A stretch of DNA of 64,000 nucleotides from VAZQ01 sp036557665 (lineage in GTDB: Bacteria; Pseudomonadota; Alphaproteobacteria; Rhizobiales; Xanthobacteraceae): NCBI GenBank assembly GCA_036557665.1, contig DATBHG010000070.1, positions 124,001 through 188,000 of the forward strand, in the 5' to 3' direction. Shown in pieces: positions 1 through 8,306 of the stretch. Below the pieces are notes generated by a model, which did no database searches, was not told the DNA's origin, and saw nothing but the letters and a program-made list of their open reading frames with translations. The translations under genes were made by a program, and so were the position numbers. Position 1 is the stretch's first letter; every line of letters starts with the position of its first letter.

Positions 1-340
1 ATCCCATGATGCCGCCGACATTCTCGCAAAGATTGTCGCGTCCTGCCTTGCAGGCCTTGCAGACACCGCAGGTCAAGCCACCGTACATGACTACCGGATC
101 GCCGGGATTGAAGCCCGTCTCCGAGGCTCCAGACTCGGCGATCTCGCCTGCCGCTTCGACGCCTACGACCACGGGCATCTTGCGCTTGGCAAAGGCCATT
201 CCGCGATAGCCCCAAAGATCGAGGTGATTGAGCGCCACCGCCTTCACTCTGATCTGCACTTCCCCGCGTGCAGGCGGCGGCGGCGGCAGGTGATCGGTCA
301 GCTCGAGCTTGCGGTCGGCAACCAGTGCAAGAGCCTGCAT
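1..340 (-). CDS. adh2XL: zinc-type alcohol dehydrogenase of the acpXL cluster, partial
   Basis: N-terminal 113 residues of a medium-chain dehydrogenase, running off the left edge. The protein begins MQALALVADRKLELTD, continues with the GroES-like fold (ALNHLDLWGYRG) and shows the cysteine-rich structural-zinc loop (GLTCGVCKACKAGRDNLC). It starts 3 bp after the stop of the upstream ketosynthase, so it is the fifth gene of the acpXL operon. In rhizobia such a dehydrogenase/reductase sits at this position of the cluster that makes 27-hydroxyoctacosanoate for lipid A, and lpxXL usually follows, which would lie outside this window. The reductive role is inferred from the family and position. The cofactor domain is not in view. 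Confidence 0.85.
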   Translation of the reverse strand, partial: MQALALVADRKLELTDHLPPPPPARGEVQIRVKAVALNHLDLWGYRGMAFAKRKMPVVVGVEAAGEIAESGASETGFNPGDPVVMYGGLTCGVCKACKAGRDNLCENVGGIMG

Positions 341-343
341 GGG

Positions 344-1624
344 TCAGGTCGGCTCGCCGCTGATCACCAATGAGACGTTCTGGCCCCCGAAGCCGAAGGA
401 GTTGGAGAGCGCGTGATGGACTTTCGCATCGCGCGCCGCGTTCGGAACGACATCCAGCGGAATCGCAGGGTCGGGCACCCGGTAGTTTATGGTTGGGGGC
501 AGCCGCTGGCGTTGCAATGTCAACAGCGTGAACACCGCTTCCACCGCCCCTGCCGCCGACAAGGTATGTCCGATCATGGATTTGTTGGACGAGACGGGAA
601 TCGACTGCGAGCGTGCTCCGAATACGGACGAGATGCCGACATATTCCATCTTGTCGTTCTCGGGCGTCCCGGTGCCGTGCGGATTGATGTAGTCGATGTC
701 GTCCGGCGTGAGAGCGGCGTCCGCCAACGCATGGCGCATGCAGCCGATAATCGCCTTCCCGTCAGGGCTCGATCGCGTGCGATGAAACGAGTCCGCCATC
801 TCGCCGCATCCGGCCAAGGCGCCCAGGATCTTTGCTCCGCGTGCCTTGGCCGCTTCGTAGGTCTCCAGGACGAGGGCAGCGGCGCCTTCCGCCATGACAA
901 ACCCGTCACGATTTTTCGAGAACGGCTTTGCCGCTTCCTCCGGCGGATCATTTGCCGTCGAGAGCGCCGAAAGCAGCGAGAAGCGGATGAGGCATTCCGG
1001 GTTCACCGAACCGTCAGTGCCGATGCACAACGCTGCTTCGGTCTCCCCGCGTCGGAGCGCCTCTAGCCCGAGTTGGATTGCGCTTGCTCCCGATGCGCAC
1101 GCGGTTGATACGGAAATCGGCGAACCCTTTGTTCCGAAGCGATCAGTAAGGTGTTCGGCGACCGAGCCCAGAAGGCAGCGCTCGTGGATCGCGTGAAAAC
1201 GCCCCGAAGCGCTGGCGCGCAGGAGGTCCGCATATCCTATCGTGTCGTTCGCTCCCGATGCCGCGGCTAATCTCTCCCGGTGCGGCCACTCCATTTCAAC
1301 GGGGGCGACTGCAAGAAAGAGCGGGCCGGGAAAGTCACCTTTGCTGCCGATACCGGCTTCGGCAATCGCCTCTTCAGCGGCGATGCCCGCCATGCGCTCG
1401 CCGAGCTCGGTAGAGCAGAAAGGCTCTACCGGCACGAAGTCGACCGTCCCCGCCACCGTGGTCTTGAGGCCCTCGTTGGCGAACCTGGTGATCCGATGTA
1501 TGCCTGATTGGCCTGCGACCAATCCGCTCCAATTATCCGACTTGCCGGTCCCCAGCGATGTAATCACGCCCATTCCGGTCACAACGACGGCGGGACGCCC
1601 GATCTTGCCCCGTGCCGATGCCAT
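344..1624 (-). CDS. fabF2XL: beta-ketoacyl-ACP synthase, catalytically complete (acpXL cluster)
   Basis: 426-residue KAS II-type condensing enzyme that should extend acyl chains on AcpXL by decarboxylative condensation with malonyl-ACP. The full Cys-His-His set is visible: STACASGASAI holds the nucleophilic cysteine, NPHGTGTPEND the first histidine, and NKSMIGHTLSAAGAVEA the lysine and second histidine. The reading frame is open further upstream to 1741, but the ATG at 1624 gives the normal family start (MASARGKIGRPAVVVTGMG) and lies 16 bp after the preceding stop; the longer form would overlap the upstream gene by 100 bp. It pairs with an inactive homologue encoded just upstream. The F1/F2 numbering follows gene order and may differ between publications. 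Confidence 0.9.
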   Translation of the reverse strand: MASARGKIGRPAVVVTGMGVITSLGTGKSDNWSGLVAGQSGIHRITRFANEGLKTTVAGTVDFVPVEPFCSTELGERMAGIAAEEAIAEAGIGSKGDFPGPLFLAVAPVEMEWPHRERLAAASGANDTIGYADLLRASASGRFHAIHERCLLGSVAEHLTDRFGTKGSPISVSTACASGASAIQLGLEALRRGETEAALCIGTDGSVNPECLIRFSLLSALSTANDPPEEAAKPFSKNRDGFVMAEGAAALVLETYEAAKARGAKILGALAGCGEMADSFHRTRSSPDGKAIIGCMRHALADAALTPDDIDYINPHGTGTPENDKMEYVGISSVFGARSQSIPVSSNKSMIGHTLSAAGAVEAVFTLLTLQRQRLPPTINYRVPDPAIPLDVVPNAARDAKVHHALSNSFGFGGQNVSLVISGEPT

Positions 1625-1640
1625 GCTCGCCCTGTCCCCT

Positions 1641-2834
1641 TCACCCGACCGCATCAAGCAATGCCATGCCCTCACCCCGCCAATGGCCGACGGAGGACAC
1701 GGCGATCTGGCCGACCTCACCCTCGTAAGGCCGTTCGACACCTGAAGAATCCAGGGGTGGGAACAGCTTTTGATGGCCCAGGATGATTGTGGCGATTGCG
1801 ATATTCATGGCGAATTGAGGCTCAAAGCCGTGCCCGATATAGCTGCCGGTTGCGCGCACCGGCAAGTCGGGCATGCTCGTCAACCAGGCGCGCTCTTCAC
1901 GTGTCCCCGGCTCCGTACCGGTGGCTCCCGACACGATGGCGACCCGGCCCGCATCGCGAGCTGCACCGAGTTTTTCCCACATGCGTGCAAGCGACTGCGT
2001 GATTGCCGACGGCGGTCGGCGCGAGCGCTCGGAGAGCACCGCGAGGAGGCGCGCCAGCGGTCTTGCGCCGCGAGCTTGCGCGTGGGTCCGCGCTTCAAGC
2101 ACCAGGAAAGCGCCGATCGAGCCAAGCACCATTCCAGGCGAGTCGGTGCGCTCCCAAACCGGCTTGAAGATGCCGCGTCGCAAAAATCCGCCGGCGTCGT
2201 AGAGCAACAGCAAATCCTCGCGTTGGCCGTTGTACGAGCCGCCGACAAGGGCGAGATCGCTTTGCCCGGCACCGATGCGGGCTGATGCAACACGCACAGA
2301 CTCGACACCTGCCCCTTCCTCGCCCATGAAGCTGCGTGAGGAACCGGTGACGCCGTGCACGATTGAAATGTTGCCAGCCAGGAGATTGGAAAGCTGTGCC
2401 AGGAAAAGTGTCGGCCGCAGATCGCTCATCAGCTTCTCGTTGAGAAACGCGCCTGGGCTCGCCGCCTTCAATCTATTGCTCAGAACCGAGGTATCGACTG
2501 TGATGTCGCGCTCTCCGCCCGCGGCCGCAACGATCATGTCCATGCGGCCGAGCAGCTCGGCATTGCCCTTGACCCCCGCATCTTGCAGAGCGAGCCCCGC
2601 CGCGTAGGTCCCGATTCGCTGCCACGCCTCCATCTGACGTTGGTCGCCCTTCTTCGGAATCTGCCGCTCCAGCTCCAGCGGGGCGAGCGGATGGACCAGG
2701 TAGGGCGCAAACGTCTCGGCATCGACTTTGATGCGGCGGTCGGAAAATCCCTGCCAGTGCGCCTCGGGCCCCTCGCCCAAACACGACACAATTCCGATCC
2801 CGGTAATCCAGACTTCGCGCTCCGACTCAGCCAT
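1641..2834 (-). CDS. fabF1XL: ketosynthase-like protein lacking the catalytic Cys (chain-length-factor-like, acpXL cluster)
   Basis: 397-residue protein with the thiolase fold of beta-ketoacyl-ACP synthases (start MAESEREVWITGIGIVSCLG). Where active enzymes have STACASG this one reads FMGEEGAG, so by hand alignment glutamate replaces the nucleophilic cysteine. The first catalytic histidine is also lost (SGATGTEPGT instead of PHGTGT), while the second is kept (SYIGHGFEP). It is therefore probably not a condensing enzyme on its own. By analogy with the KS-beta/chain-length factor of type II polyketide synthases it may form a heterodimer with the adjacent complete ketosynthase and set product length; that role is inference. 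The chosen ATG overlaps the end of the dehydratase gene by 8 bp. Confidence 0.88.
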   Translation of the reverse strand: MAESEREVWITGIGIVSCLGEGPEAHWQGFSDRRIKVDAETFAPYLVHPLAPLELERQIPKKGDQRQMEAWQRIGTYAAGLALQDAGVKGNAELLGRMDMIVAAAGGERDITVDTSVLSNRLKAASPGAFLNEKLMSDLRPTLFLAQLSNLLAGNISIVHGVTGSSRSFMGEEGAGVESVRVASARIGAGQSDLALVGGSYNGQREDLLLLYDAGGFLRRGIFKPVWERTDSPGMVLGSIGAFLVLEARTHAQARGARPLARLLAVLSERSRRPPSAITQSLARMWEKLGAARDAGRVAIVSGATGTEPGTREERAWLTSMPDLPVRATGSYIGHGFEPQFAMNIAIATIILGHQKLFPPLDSSGVERPYEGEVGQIAVSSVGHWRGEGMALLDAVG

Positions 2835-3300
2835 TGGCGAGTGCCCCAACCGGAAACTCGAGGATGGCGGCCATCTTCTCCATGTTGGTGCGAAATTCAG
2901 AGTTCGGAAATTCAGCGAGTCGAAACGTCATCTCTGCGTTGCAGGCGAGCTTGCCGCCGCAACGGATCTCCGCCTTCGTGACGGCGAAGCCGGACCCTTC
3001 ATGCAAGAGCTTGGCCGAGAGCTCGAGCTCTTGCCCGGGCGTGACGAAGGCTCGCAGCTTTGCTTCGCGCACTGCAGCGAAGAACGGCATTCGGGTGAAT
3101 TTCGTGACTGCGATCAGCAGCCAACCTGAGGTCTGCGCCATCGCCTCGATGAGCAAGACCCCGGGCATCAAAGGAAGACCGGGAAAATGTCCCTCGAAGA
3201 TCCTGGATACGGTGGGCACGCGCGCTTGAGTCCGTATCGTGTGATTGGCAAGCTCAAGCTCGACAATGCGATCGATCAGCTGAAAGTATTCGAGACGCAT
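2827..3300 (-). CDS. fabZXL: 3-hydroxyacyl-ACP dehydratase FabZ-type (acpXL cluster)
   Basis: 157-residue hot-dog-fold dehydratase that would remove water from 3-hydroxyacyl-AcpXL during very-long-chain fatty acid elongation. The active-site stretch GHFPGLPLMPGVLLIEAMAQ carries the family histidine and glutamate. The frame is open upstream to 3333, but ATG 3300 gives the standard N-terminus (MRLEYFQLIDRIVELE) and avoids overlap with acpXL, whose stop is at 3311. The following ketosynthase-like gene starts inside the last codons, which points to translational coupling. Length agrees with rhizobial FabZXL. Confidence 0.92.
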   Translation of the reverse strand: MRLEYFQLIDRIVELELANHTIRTQARVPTVSRIFEGHFPGLPLMPGVLLIEAMAQTSGWLLIAVTKFTRMPFFAAVREAKLRAFVTPGQELELSAKLLHEGSGFAVTKAEIRCGGKLACNAEMTFRLAEFPNSEFRTNMEKMAAILEFPVGALANG

Positions 3301-3310
3301 GCTGAGGGCG

Positions 3311-3592
3311 TCAGGCGCCCCGGGCGGCAACAAGCTCGTCGATGCGGGTGCAAAGATTGTTCAGCTGGAAATACTGCTCCGGCGTCGCCTTGCCCTCGTT
3401 GACCTCCTGGGTCCATTGCTCGAGGGGCATCTTGATGCCAAATGCCTTGTCGATTGCAAAGGCGATGTCGAGAAAATCCAGGCTATCGATGCCGAGATCA
3501 TTGATGGCATGGCTTTCCGGCTTGATCGTGTCGCGCGGAATGTCGCACGTCTCCGAGATGATGTTGGACACCGTGTCGAAAGTCGAAGACAT
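3311..3592 (-). CDS. acpXL: acyl carrier protein AcpXL for very-long-chain fatty acids
   Basis: 93-residue acidic acyl carrier protein. The motif DLGIDSLDFLD holds the serine that takes 4'-phosphopantetheine. Residues on either side (PESHAINDLGIDSLDFLDIA and IPLEQWTQEVNEGKA-type text) match, from memory, the AcpXL proteins of Rhizobium rather than the housekeeping AcpP. It carries the growing 27-hydroxy-C28 chain that LpxXL transfers to lipid A. I chose the ATG at 3592 because GGGA lies 7-8 nt upstream and the product length fits; an in-frame ATG at 3613 has no clear ribosome site. It is the first gene of the minus-strand operon. Confidence 0.95.
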   Translation of the reverse strand: MSSTFDTVSNIISETCDIPRDTIKPESHAINDLGIDSLDFLDIAFAIDKAFGIKMPLEQWTQEVNEGKATPEQYFQLNNLCTRIDELVAARGA

Positions 3593-4183
3593 CGTAGTTC
3601 CCAGATCAGCCATGCACTCGTGCCACGTGTAGCCGGGCGTGCCTTCGGCGGGTATCAGCCCGCCTCATCCCCGCGGAGGTCGGATGCCCGTATAGCGAAG
3701 AGAGCGGGCAAGTTCAATGGCACGAGGGCCGACAGAAAGGCTGGTTCGTAAGGGCAGAATCGCGTTTGAAAACACCTTCCAGCTCGAACCGTGTCCTGGG
3801 AGCTTCGTCTGTCGGTCCAGCCGATGCGGGGTCTCGCCATCGGACCGCCTCTCCAGAAATCCGCTCACCGTCATAGTCAGGCCGAGTTGGGCAACGCCCG
3901 GGCACAGCGACCATTTTCTTGCTTGCCAGGGCAGAGAGTTCGCTATTCCCCGCTGAACCCGGATGCTCCGGCACGGGGCGATGAGAAAGGCTATCGCAAG
4001 AGGGGCGGGGCGTCACGGGGACGTCATGCTACGTTCACCTTAGATCGGAATTCGATTATTAATGGCGGGCTCGACTATAGTTTCTACGTCTCGACCGAGC
4101 AGGCTTCGGGTGAACCTCGCTTTTATATGGAAATTTTGCCGACGACGTGCCGCAACTGCTTGATTTGGATCACCTTGCGAGCG
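3593..4183. other. gene-poor intergenic region
   Basis: About 590 bp between the divergently transcribed acpXL operon and the DUF3859-like gene. Open frames on both strands here overlap each other and resemble no family I know. The stretch near 4040-4130 is clearly more AT-rich than its surroundings (attattaatgg, cgcttttatatgg), so it probably contains the promoter of the plus-strand gene. No repeat or RNA gene was recognised. Confidence 0.5.
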
Positions 4184-4744
4184 ATGAGAATGATCGGAAA
4201 CTTTCTGCGAACCGCGGTGTTGTTTACCTCGCTGGCGCTGCTGACCGGGACTCCCGTTCACGCCCAAGCACCCTCCATCGATCGCATCGAGATTGTCGAA
4301 TACGGCATTTACAGTGTGGACCGCCACGTACAGGGCAGGGACCCCCGCGGGATCAATCAGGCGACGGCGACCAGCGTCCGGCATGCAGCCACCACCAGGG
4401 ACATTCCCGCTCGCATCGGTACCACTTTCGGGTTTCGTTACAAGATAATCGGGACGCCGGACGAGCTTCCCATTACGCTTCGCAGAGTTGTCGTGTTCCC
4501 TGCGCCGGGAATTCAGCCCTCGTCATCATCGAAGCGCTTGTCGCGAGACGAGTTCGCAGTGCAGGCCAGAATCGGTGAGACGAATTACATGTTCTATACT
4601 CTCGAGGATGATTTTGAGCTTATGCCGGGCATTTGGGTGGTCGAAATCTGGTACGGCAACCGCAAGCTTGCGAGTCAGACCTTCACGGTCAGCAAGCCTG
4701 GCGAGGCACCTTCCATGGCGCCGACGGACTCGGAAGGGCTATGA
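4184..4744 (+). CDS. secreted DUF3859-like protein
   Basis: 186-residue protein with a clear Sec signal peptide (MRMIGNFLRTAVLFTSLALL, probable cleavage after VHA at residue ~27). The mature part has a beta-rich pattern ending in GIWVVEIWYGNRKLASQTFTV, which resembles the DUF3859 family; the molecular function of that family is not known to me. The reading frame is open far upstream to 3791, but that part is low-complexity and lacks family resemblance. ATG 4184 or 4190 gives the signal peptide directly. The last 6 bp overlap the end of the convergent cyclic-nucleotide-binding gene, so both genes are likely to share the terminator region. Confidence 0.7.
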   Translation: MRMIGNFLRTAVLFTSLALLTGTPVHAQAPSIDRIEIVEYGIYSVDRHVQGRDPRGINQATATSVRHAATTRDIPARIGTTFGFRYKIIGTPDELPITLRRVVVFPAPGIQPSSSSKRLSRDEFAVQARIGETNYMFYTLEDDFELMPGIWVVEIWYGNRKLASQTFTVSKPGEAPSMAPTDSEGL

Positions 4745-5395
4745 AGCTCGTTGACGTTCGACGGCCAAGGCGCGCCGCAACTGTCCGACTTCCTGTAACA
4801 GGCGCTCGCTGACGAGACGAAGCAGATAGAAGCCAAATTCCGGATTTTCGAAATACAGCTCCCGGACCTTGTCGTATGTGATTGTCAGGACGTGGCCGGC
4901 TTCCGTGCATTCAACCGACTGCGTGCGCCGCTGCTCCGAAGTGAGCAGCCCGAGCTCGCCGAATATTTCGCCGGGCTCGATGTTTTTGCCCAATTCGGGA
5001 ATCACATATGTTCCTTTGACTACCAAGAACATCTCGTTGGCTTCGTCATCCCTTCTGAACAACACATCGCCTTGACGGTACCTCCGCTTCGTCATGAACG
5101 GCTCCAGCCAATCCATTGACAAGTCCTGATGCGCCGCGAGCCGCACCTTCTTGATGAGCTGAATGAGCTGGTAGAGGCGCACCGAATTCAGCGGGACCAG
5201 AATGACGTACAGGAAAATCGTGGTAATCGAGTAGGCGAGGACCCCGTAGACGAGAAAAAAGCACGCGCTGGCGATGGCTGCTATACGCAATGGGATCACC
5301 GTTTTCATCGACAGCGATGCCACATAGAACAGTGCACCCAGCACTCCCATCCCAATGGTCACGATGGTGGTCGCGTCAAGTGGCATGGGGTACAT
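4739..5395 (-). CDS. membrane-anchored cyclic-nucleotide-binding domain protein
   Basis: 218 residues. The first ~90 contain three hydrophobic segments (around residues 9-28, 34-55 and 57-75), followed by a Crp-type beta-roll domain at roughly 100-190 (YRQGDVLFRRDDEANEMFLV, then EPGEIFGELGLLTSEQRRTQS, which resembles the phosphate-binding cassette). No helix-turn-helix follows, so it is not a DNA-binding Crp/Fnr protein. The architecture suggests a membrane sensor for a cyclic nucleotide, or a structural use of the fold; ligand and output are unknown. GGAG lies 7 nt before the ATG. It converges on the DUF3859-like gene. Confidence 0.82.
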   Translation of the reverse strand: MYPMPLDATTIVTIGMGVLGALFYVASLSMKTVIPLRIAAIASACFFLVYGVLAYSITTIFLYVILVPLNSVRLYQLIQLIKKVRLAAHQDLSMDWLEPFMTKRRYRQGDVLFRRDDEANEMFLVVKGTYVIPELGKNIEPGEIFGELGLLTSEQRRTQSVECTEAGHVLTITYDKVRELYFENPEFGFYLLRLVSERLLQEVGQLRRALAVERQRAS

Positions 5396-5653
5396 CTAAT
5401 TCTCCAGCCTCTGAAACCGATTTCATTCCGCGGGTGGCGCAGACGGCACCGATACAAGTAGGACTGTGCCGAGCGCAAGTGCGCGATGGCGTCACCAGTC
5501 GAGCGGCAGCCCCCTGGTGGGACATGGCCGAGCTTGCAGTGAAACGGGCATGGAGTCATCCTCAGCGGTGCACTCTCCCGGCTTGGTCCAGCCGTTCCGC
5601 AACGATCAGCCCTCGATGGGACCGGCAGTACCCCGCTCGGATGCGCGAATGCG

Positions 5654-6796
5654 ATGATAAAGCGCTTCCACGTTCTTTACGTCGGTCAGATCGAGCTCGA
5701 TAACATCGGGCGCGAGGGCACTCCGGCAAACGACCGCCGTTATTCGGACGAGCAGCTGCGGGAAGCGTTTTTCACTGCGCGCGACATCGCCCGGCTGATG
5801 GATGAGCTGGGCTTTGACGTGCTGTGGACGGCGGAGCATCACTTCCAGCGCGAGGGCTACGAAGTGTTTCCGAACCTCGTTCAGCTAGGGTTATGGCTTG
5901 CCACTCAAACCAGCCGGTTGAAGTTCGGTTGTGCCTTCAACGTGCTTCCGATGTGGCATCCGATTCGCCTGGCGGAGGACTACGCGATGGCCGATATCGT
6001 CACCGGCGGCCGCATCGTCATGGGGGTAGGGCGAGGCTACCACACCCGCGAGGTGGAGACCTTTGGTGCGCCGCTGATCGATGCTGCGAAGAATCGCGAA
6101 TTGTTCGAGGAGCAACTGCAACTCCTGTTGACCTGCTTCAACCAGCAAACCTTTCATTTCAAGGGCAAGTACTACGAGTGCCCGCCGCCGGTCGAGTACC
6201 GCGGCTATCGGCTCGAGGATATCACCGTGGTGCCGCGGCCCAAACGTTTGCCGGTCGACATCTGGATGCCGATTGCGAGCGGCAAGACGATCGAGCTAAT
6301 GGCGCAATACGGGCTCAAGGCCATGGTGACGCTCAACGGGGAAAAGATCCTGGATGACGTGGTACGCGGCTATCATGCCGCCTGTCACAGGCACGGCCGC
6401 CACACGCAACTGGGCGAAGACATGATATGGGGCGCCGGTGTCTATCTCGCACAAAACAGGGAGGAGGCGATCCGGCGCCTGGAACCTGCCCATGACGAAA
6501 GGTTCAAGTGGTTCGCGCCGTTCGGGTTCGTGCGCTATGCCGACGAGCGGGGTCGCATATGGGGCTCGCCCGGCGCGCCTGCGCAGACCCCTTCGTTGCG
6601 GGATGGCGTTGCGCAGAAAGCCTGGTTCTGCGGAACGCCGCAGGATGTGATCGAAGGCATCAAGTCGATTGCAGGCAAATATCCTGGTCTCGAGGACTTC
6701 ATGGTTCACTGGGCGGAGGGATTGCCACCCAAGGAGTTCAAGGAGCAGCTTCGCTGGTTCGCGAGCGAGGTGATGACGGCGTTCGAGCGTGCCTAG
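5654..6796 (+). CDS. LLM-class flavin-dependent oxidoreductase (luciferase-like)
   Basis: 380-residue TIM-barrel flavoprotein of the bacterial luciferase superfamily, with typical signatures LMDELGFDVLWTAEHHF near residue 45, LKFGCAFNVLPMWHPIRLAEDYAMAD near 95, and GRIVMGVGRGYH near 120. These enzymes use FMNH2 or F420H2 to oxidise small organics; the substrate cannot be read from the sequence. Its 3' end overlaps by 59 bp the 3' end of a second luciferase-like gene on the opposite strand. No strong ribosome site precedes the ATG. Confidence 0.88.
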   Translation: MIKRFHVLYVGQIELDNIGREGTPANDRRYSDEQLREAFFTARDIARLMDELGFDVLWTAEHHFQREGYEVFPNLVQLGLWLATQTSRLKFGCAFNVLPMWHPIRLAEDYAMADIVTGGRIVMGVGRGYHTREVETFGAPLIDAAKNRELFEEQLQLLLTCFNQQTFHFKGKYYECPPPVEYRGYRLEDITVVPRPKRLPVDIWMPIASGKTIELMAQYGLKAMVTLNGEKILDDVVRGYHAACHRHGRHTQLGEDMIWGAGVYLAQNREEAIRRLEPAHDERFKWFAPFGFVRYADERGRIWGSPGAPAQTPSLRDGVAQKAWFCGTPQDVIEGIKSIAGKYPGLEDFMVHWAEGLPPKEFKEQLRWFASEVMTAFERA

Positions 6797-8126
6797 CTTC
6801 GCCATCAAAGAACCTGTTGCGCGGTCGCGGCAATCCAAGATTTTCGCGTAGCGTCGGCCCTTCATACTCGCTGCGGAAAATCTTTCGCCTTTGCAGCTCC
6901 GGCACTACTCGCGCGACGAAGTCGTCCAGTCCTCCCGGCAGATACGGAAACTGGATCGTGAAGCCATCACAGCCTTCCGTCATCAGCCATTCCTCCATCT
7001 CGTCGGCAATTGTGCCGGGGGTGCCCACCATTGCCAGCCCGGAATGGCCGCCCAGCCGTTGTGCGAGCTGGCAGACGGTCAGATTCTCATGCCTGGCCAG
7101 ATCGATCGCGCGCTGGCGTCCGCTCTTGGAAGCATTGCTCTCGGGAATGTCAGGCAATGGCCCGTCAGGATCGAATCTGGAAGCGTCGTGCCCCAGAGCA
7201 ATCGACAACGAGCCGATCGCGTTCGCGTAGTGCACGAGGCTGTCAAGCTTTGCCCGCTTGGTCCGCGCTTCTTCAATGCTATCGCCCACGACCACGAAGC
7301 AGCCCGGCAGGATCCTGAGATGCTCGCGAGAGCGGCCGGCCTTTTCCGCCCGGCCCTTCACGTCGGCGTAGAACACTCTACCCGCGGCCAGGTTCGGCTG
7401 CGCAGTAAATACGGCTTCGGCGGTTTCGGCGGCGAGCTGGCGGCCGGCGTCCGATGCGCCGGCCTGCACGATTACCGGCCAGCCCTGAACCGGACGCGCA
7501 ATGTTGAGCGGGCCGCGCACCGAAAGATATTTGCCCTTATGATTGAGGACGTGCAGCTTGTCGGGATCGAAATAAAGGCCGTTTTCCACGTCCCGGATGA
7601 AGGCATCATCCGCCCAGCTGTCCCACAGCCCAGTGACGACGTCGTAGAACTCGCGCGCACGAGCGTAGCGCTCGGCGTGCTCCATGTGGTCTTCCAGCCC
7701 GAAATTCAGTGCCGCATCCGGATTGGAAGTGGTCACGATGTTCCACCCGGCGCGTCCGCCGCTGAGATGGTCAAGCGAGGCAAACCGCCGCGCGATGTGA
7801 TAAGGAGCGTCGAACGTAGTCGAGCCGGTCGCGACCAGCCCGATCCGCTCGGTGACCTGGGAAAGTGCCGACAACAGCGTGAACGGCTCGAACGATGTCG
7901 TCGTGTGACTGCGCTTGAGCGCATCAAGCGGCATGTTGAGTACGGCCATGTGGTCAGCCATGAAAAAGGCGTCGAATTTGCCTTGCTCGAGCGTCTGCGC
8001 ACAACGCTTGAGGTGGGCGAAATTGAAGTTGGCGTCGGGGAAAGCGCCGGGGTAGCGCCAAGCTCCGGTATGAATGCTTGCCGGTCGCATGAATGCTGCG
8101 AGCTTGAGCTGACGTGGCTGTGCCAT
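6738..8126 (-). CDS. NtaA/SnaA/DszA-type flavin-dependent monooxygenase
   Basis: 462 residues. It belongs to the long subgroup of luciferase-like monooxygenases that act on nitrilotriacetate, dibenzothiophene sulfone or similar compounds with FMNH2 from a separate reductase. Visible signatures are FMADHMAVL near residue 55, LDHLSGGRAGWNIVTTSNPDAA near 115 and GWPVIVQAGASDAGRQLAAE near 215. A separate flavin reductase gene is not seen nearby. The last ~35 residues (RNRFFDGEARHARTPSSP...) are low-complexity and lie in the 59-bp overlap with the convergent gene, so the true family end may be slightly earlier. Confidence 0.9.
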   Translation of the reverse strand: MAQPRQLKLAAFMRPASIHTGAWRYPGAFPDANFNFAHLKRCAQTLEQGKFDAFFMADHMAVLNMPLDALKRSHTTTSFEPFTLLSALSQVTERIGLVATGSTTFDAPYHIARRFASLDHLSGGRAGWNIVTTSNPDAALNFGLEDHMEHAERYARAREFYDVVTGLWDSWADDAFIRDVENGLYFDPDKLHVLNHKGKYLSVRGPLNIARPVQGWPVIVQAGASDAGRQLAAETAEAVFTAQPNLAAGRVFYADVKGRAEKAGRSREHLRILPGCFVVVGDSIEEARTKRAKLDSLVHYANAIGSLSIALGHDASRFDPDGPLPDIPESNASKSGRQRAIDLARHENLTVCQLAQRLGGHSGLAMVGTPGTIADEMEEWLMTEGCDGFTIQFPYLPGGLDDFVARVVPELQRRKIFRSEYEGPTLRENLGLPRPRNRFFDGEARHARTPSSPRSRTSEAAP

Positions 8127-8306
8127 CTAGGATCTTTCGCTTCCTACAATTAATCGATCACCACGCTGACAGGACGATCACGACGGAAGCGACAACCGGG
8201 TCTGCAAGTGCCCGGCAGGCGAACGATGCCAGCATGAATGCAAAGCTCGCAAGGCCCCGTGCGAGGTGCTCAAGCGCCGATGCGATTCGGTCGACATGTG
8301 GCGCAA

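Noticed and set aside
413..1066. Long plus-strand open frame opposite the ketosynthase gene
   Set aside because: It is the antisense shadow of a clearly homologous gene, with arginine-rich composition and no family resemblance.
6891..8153. 420-codon plus-strand frame opposite the NtaA-like gene
   Set aside because: Shadow of the monooxygenase; composition is random-like and no motif is present.
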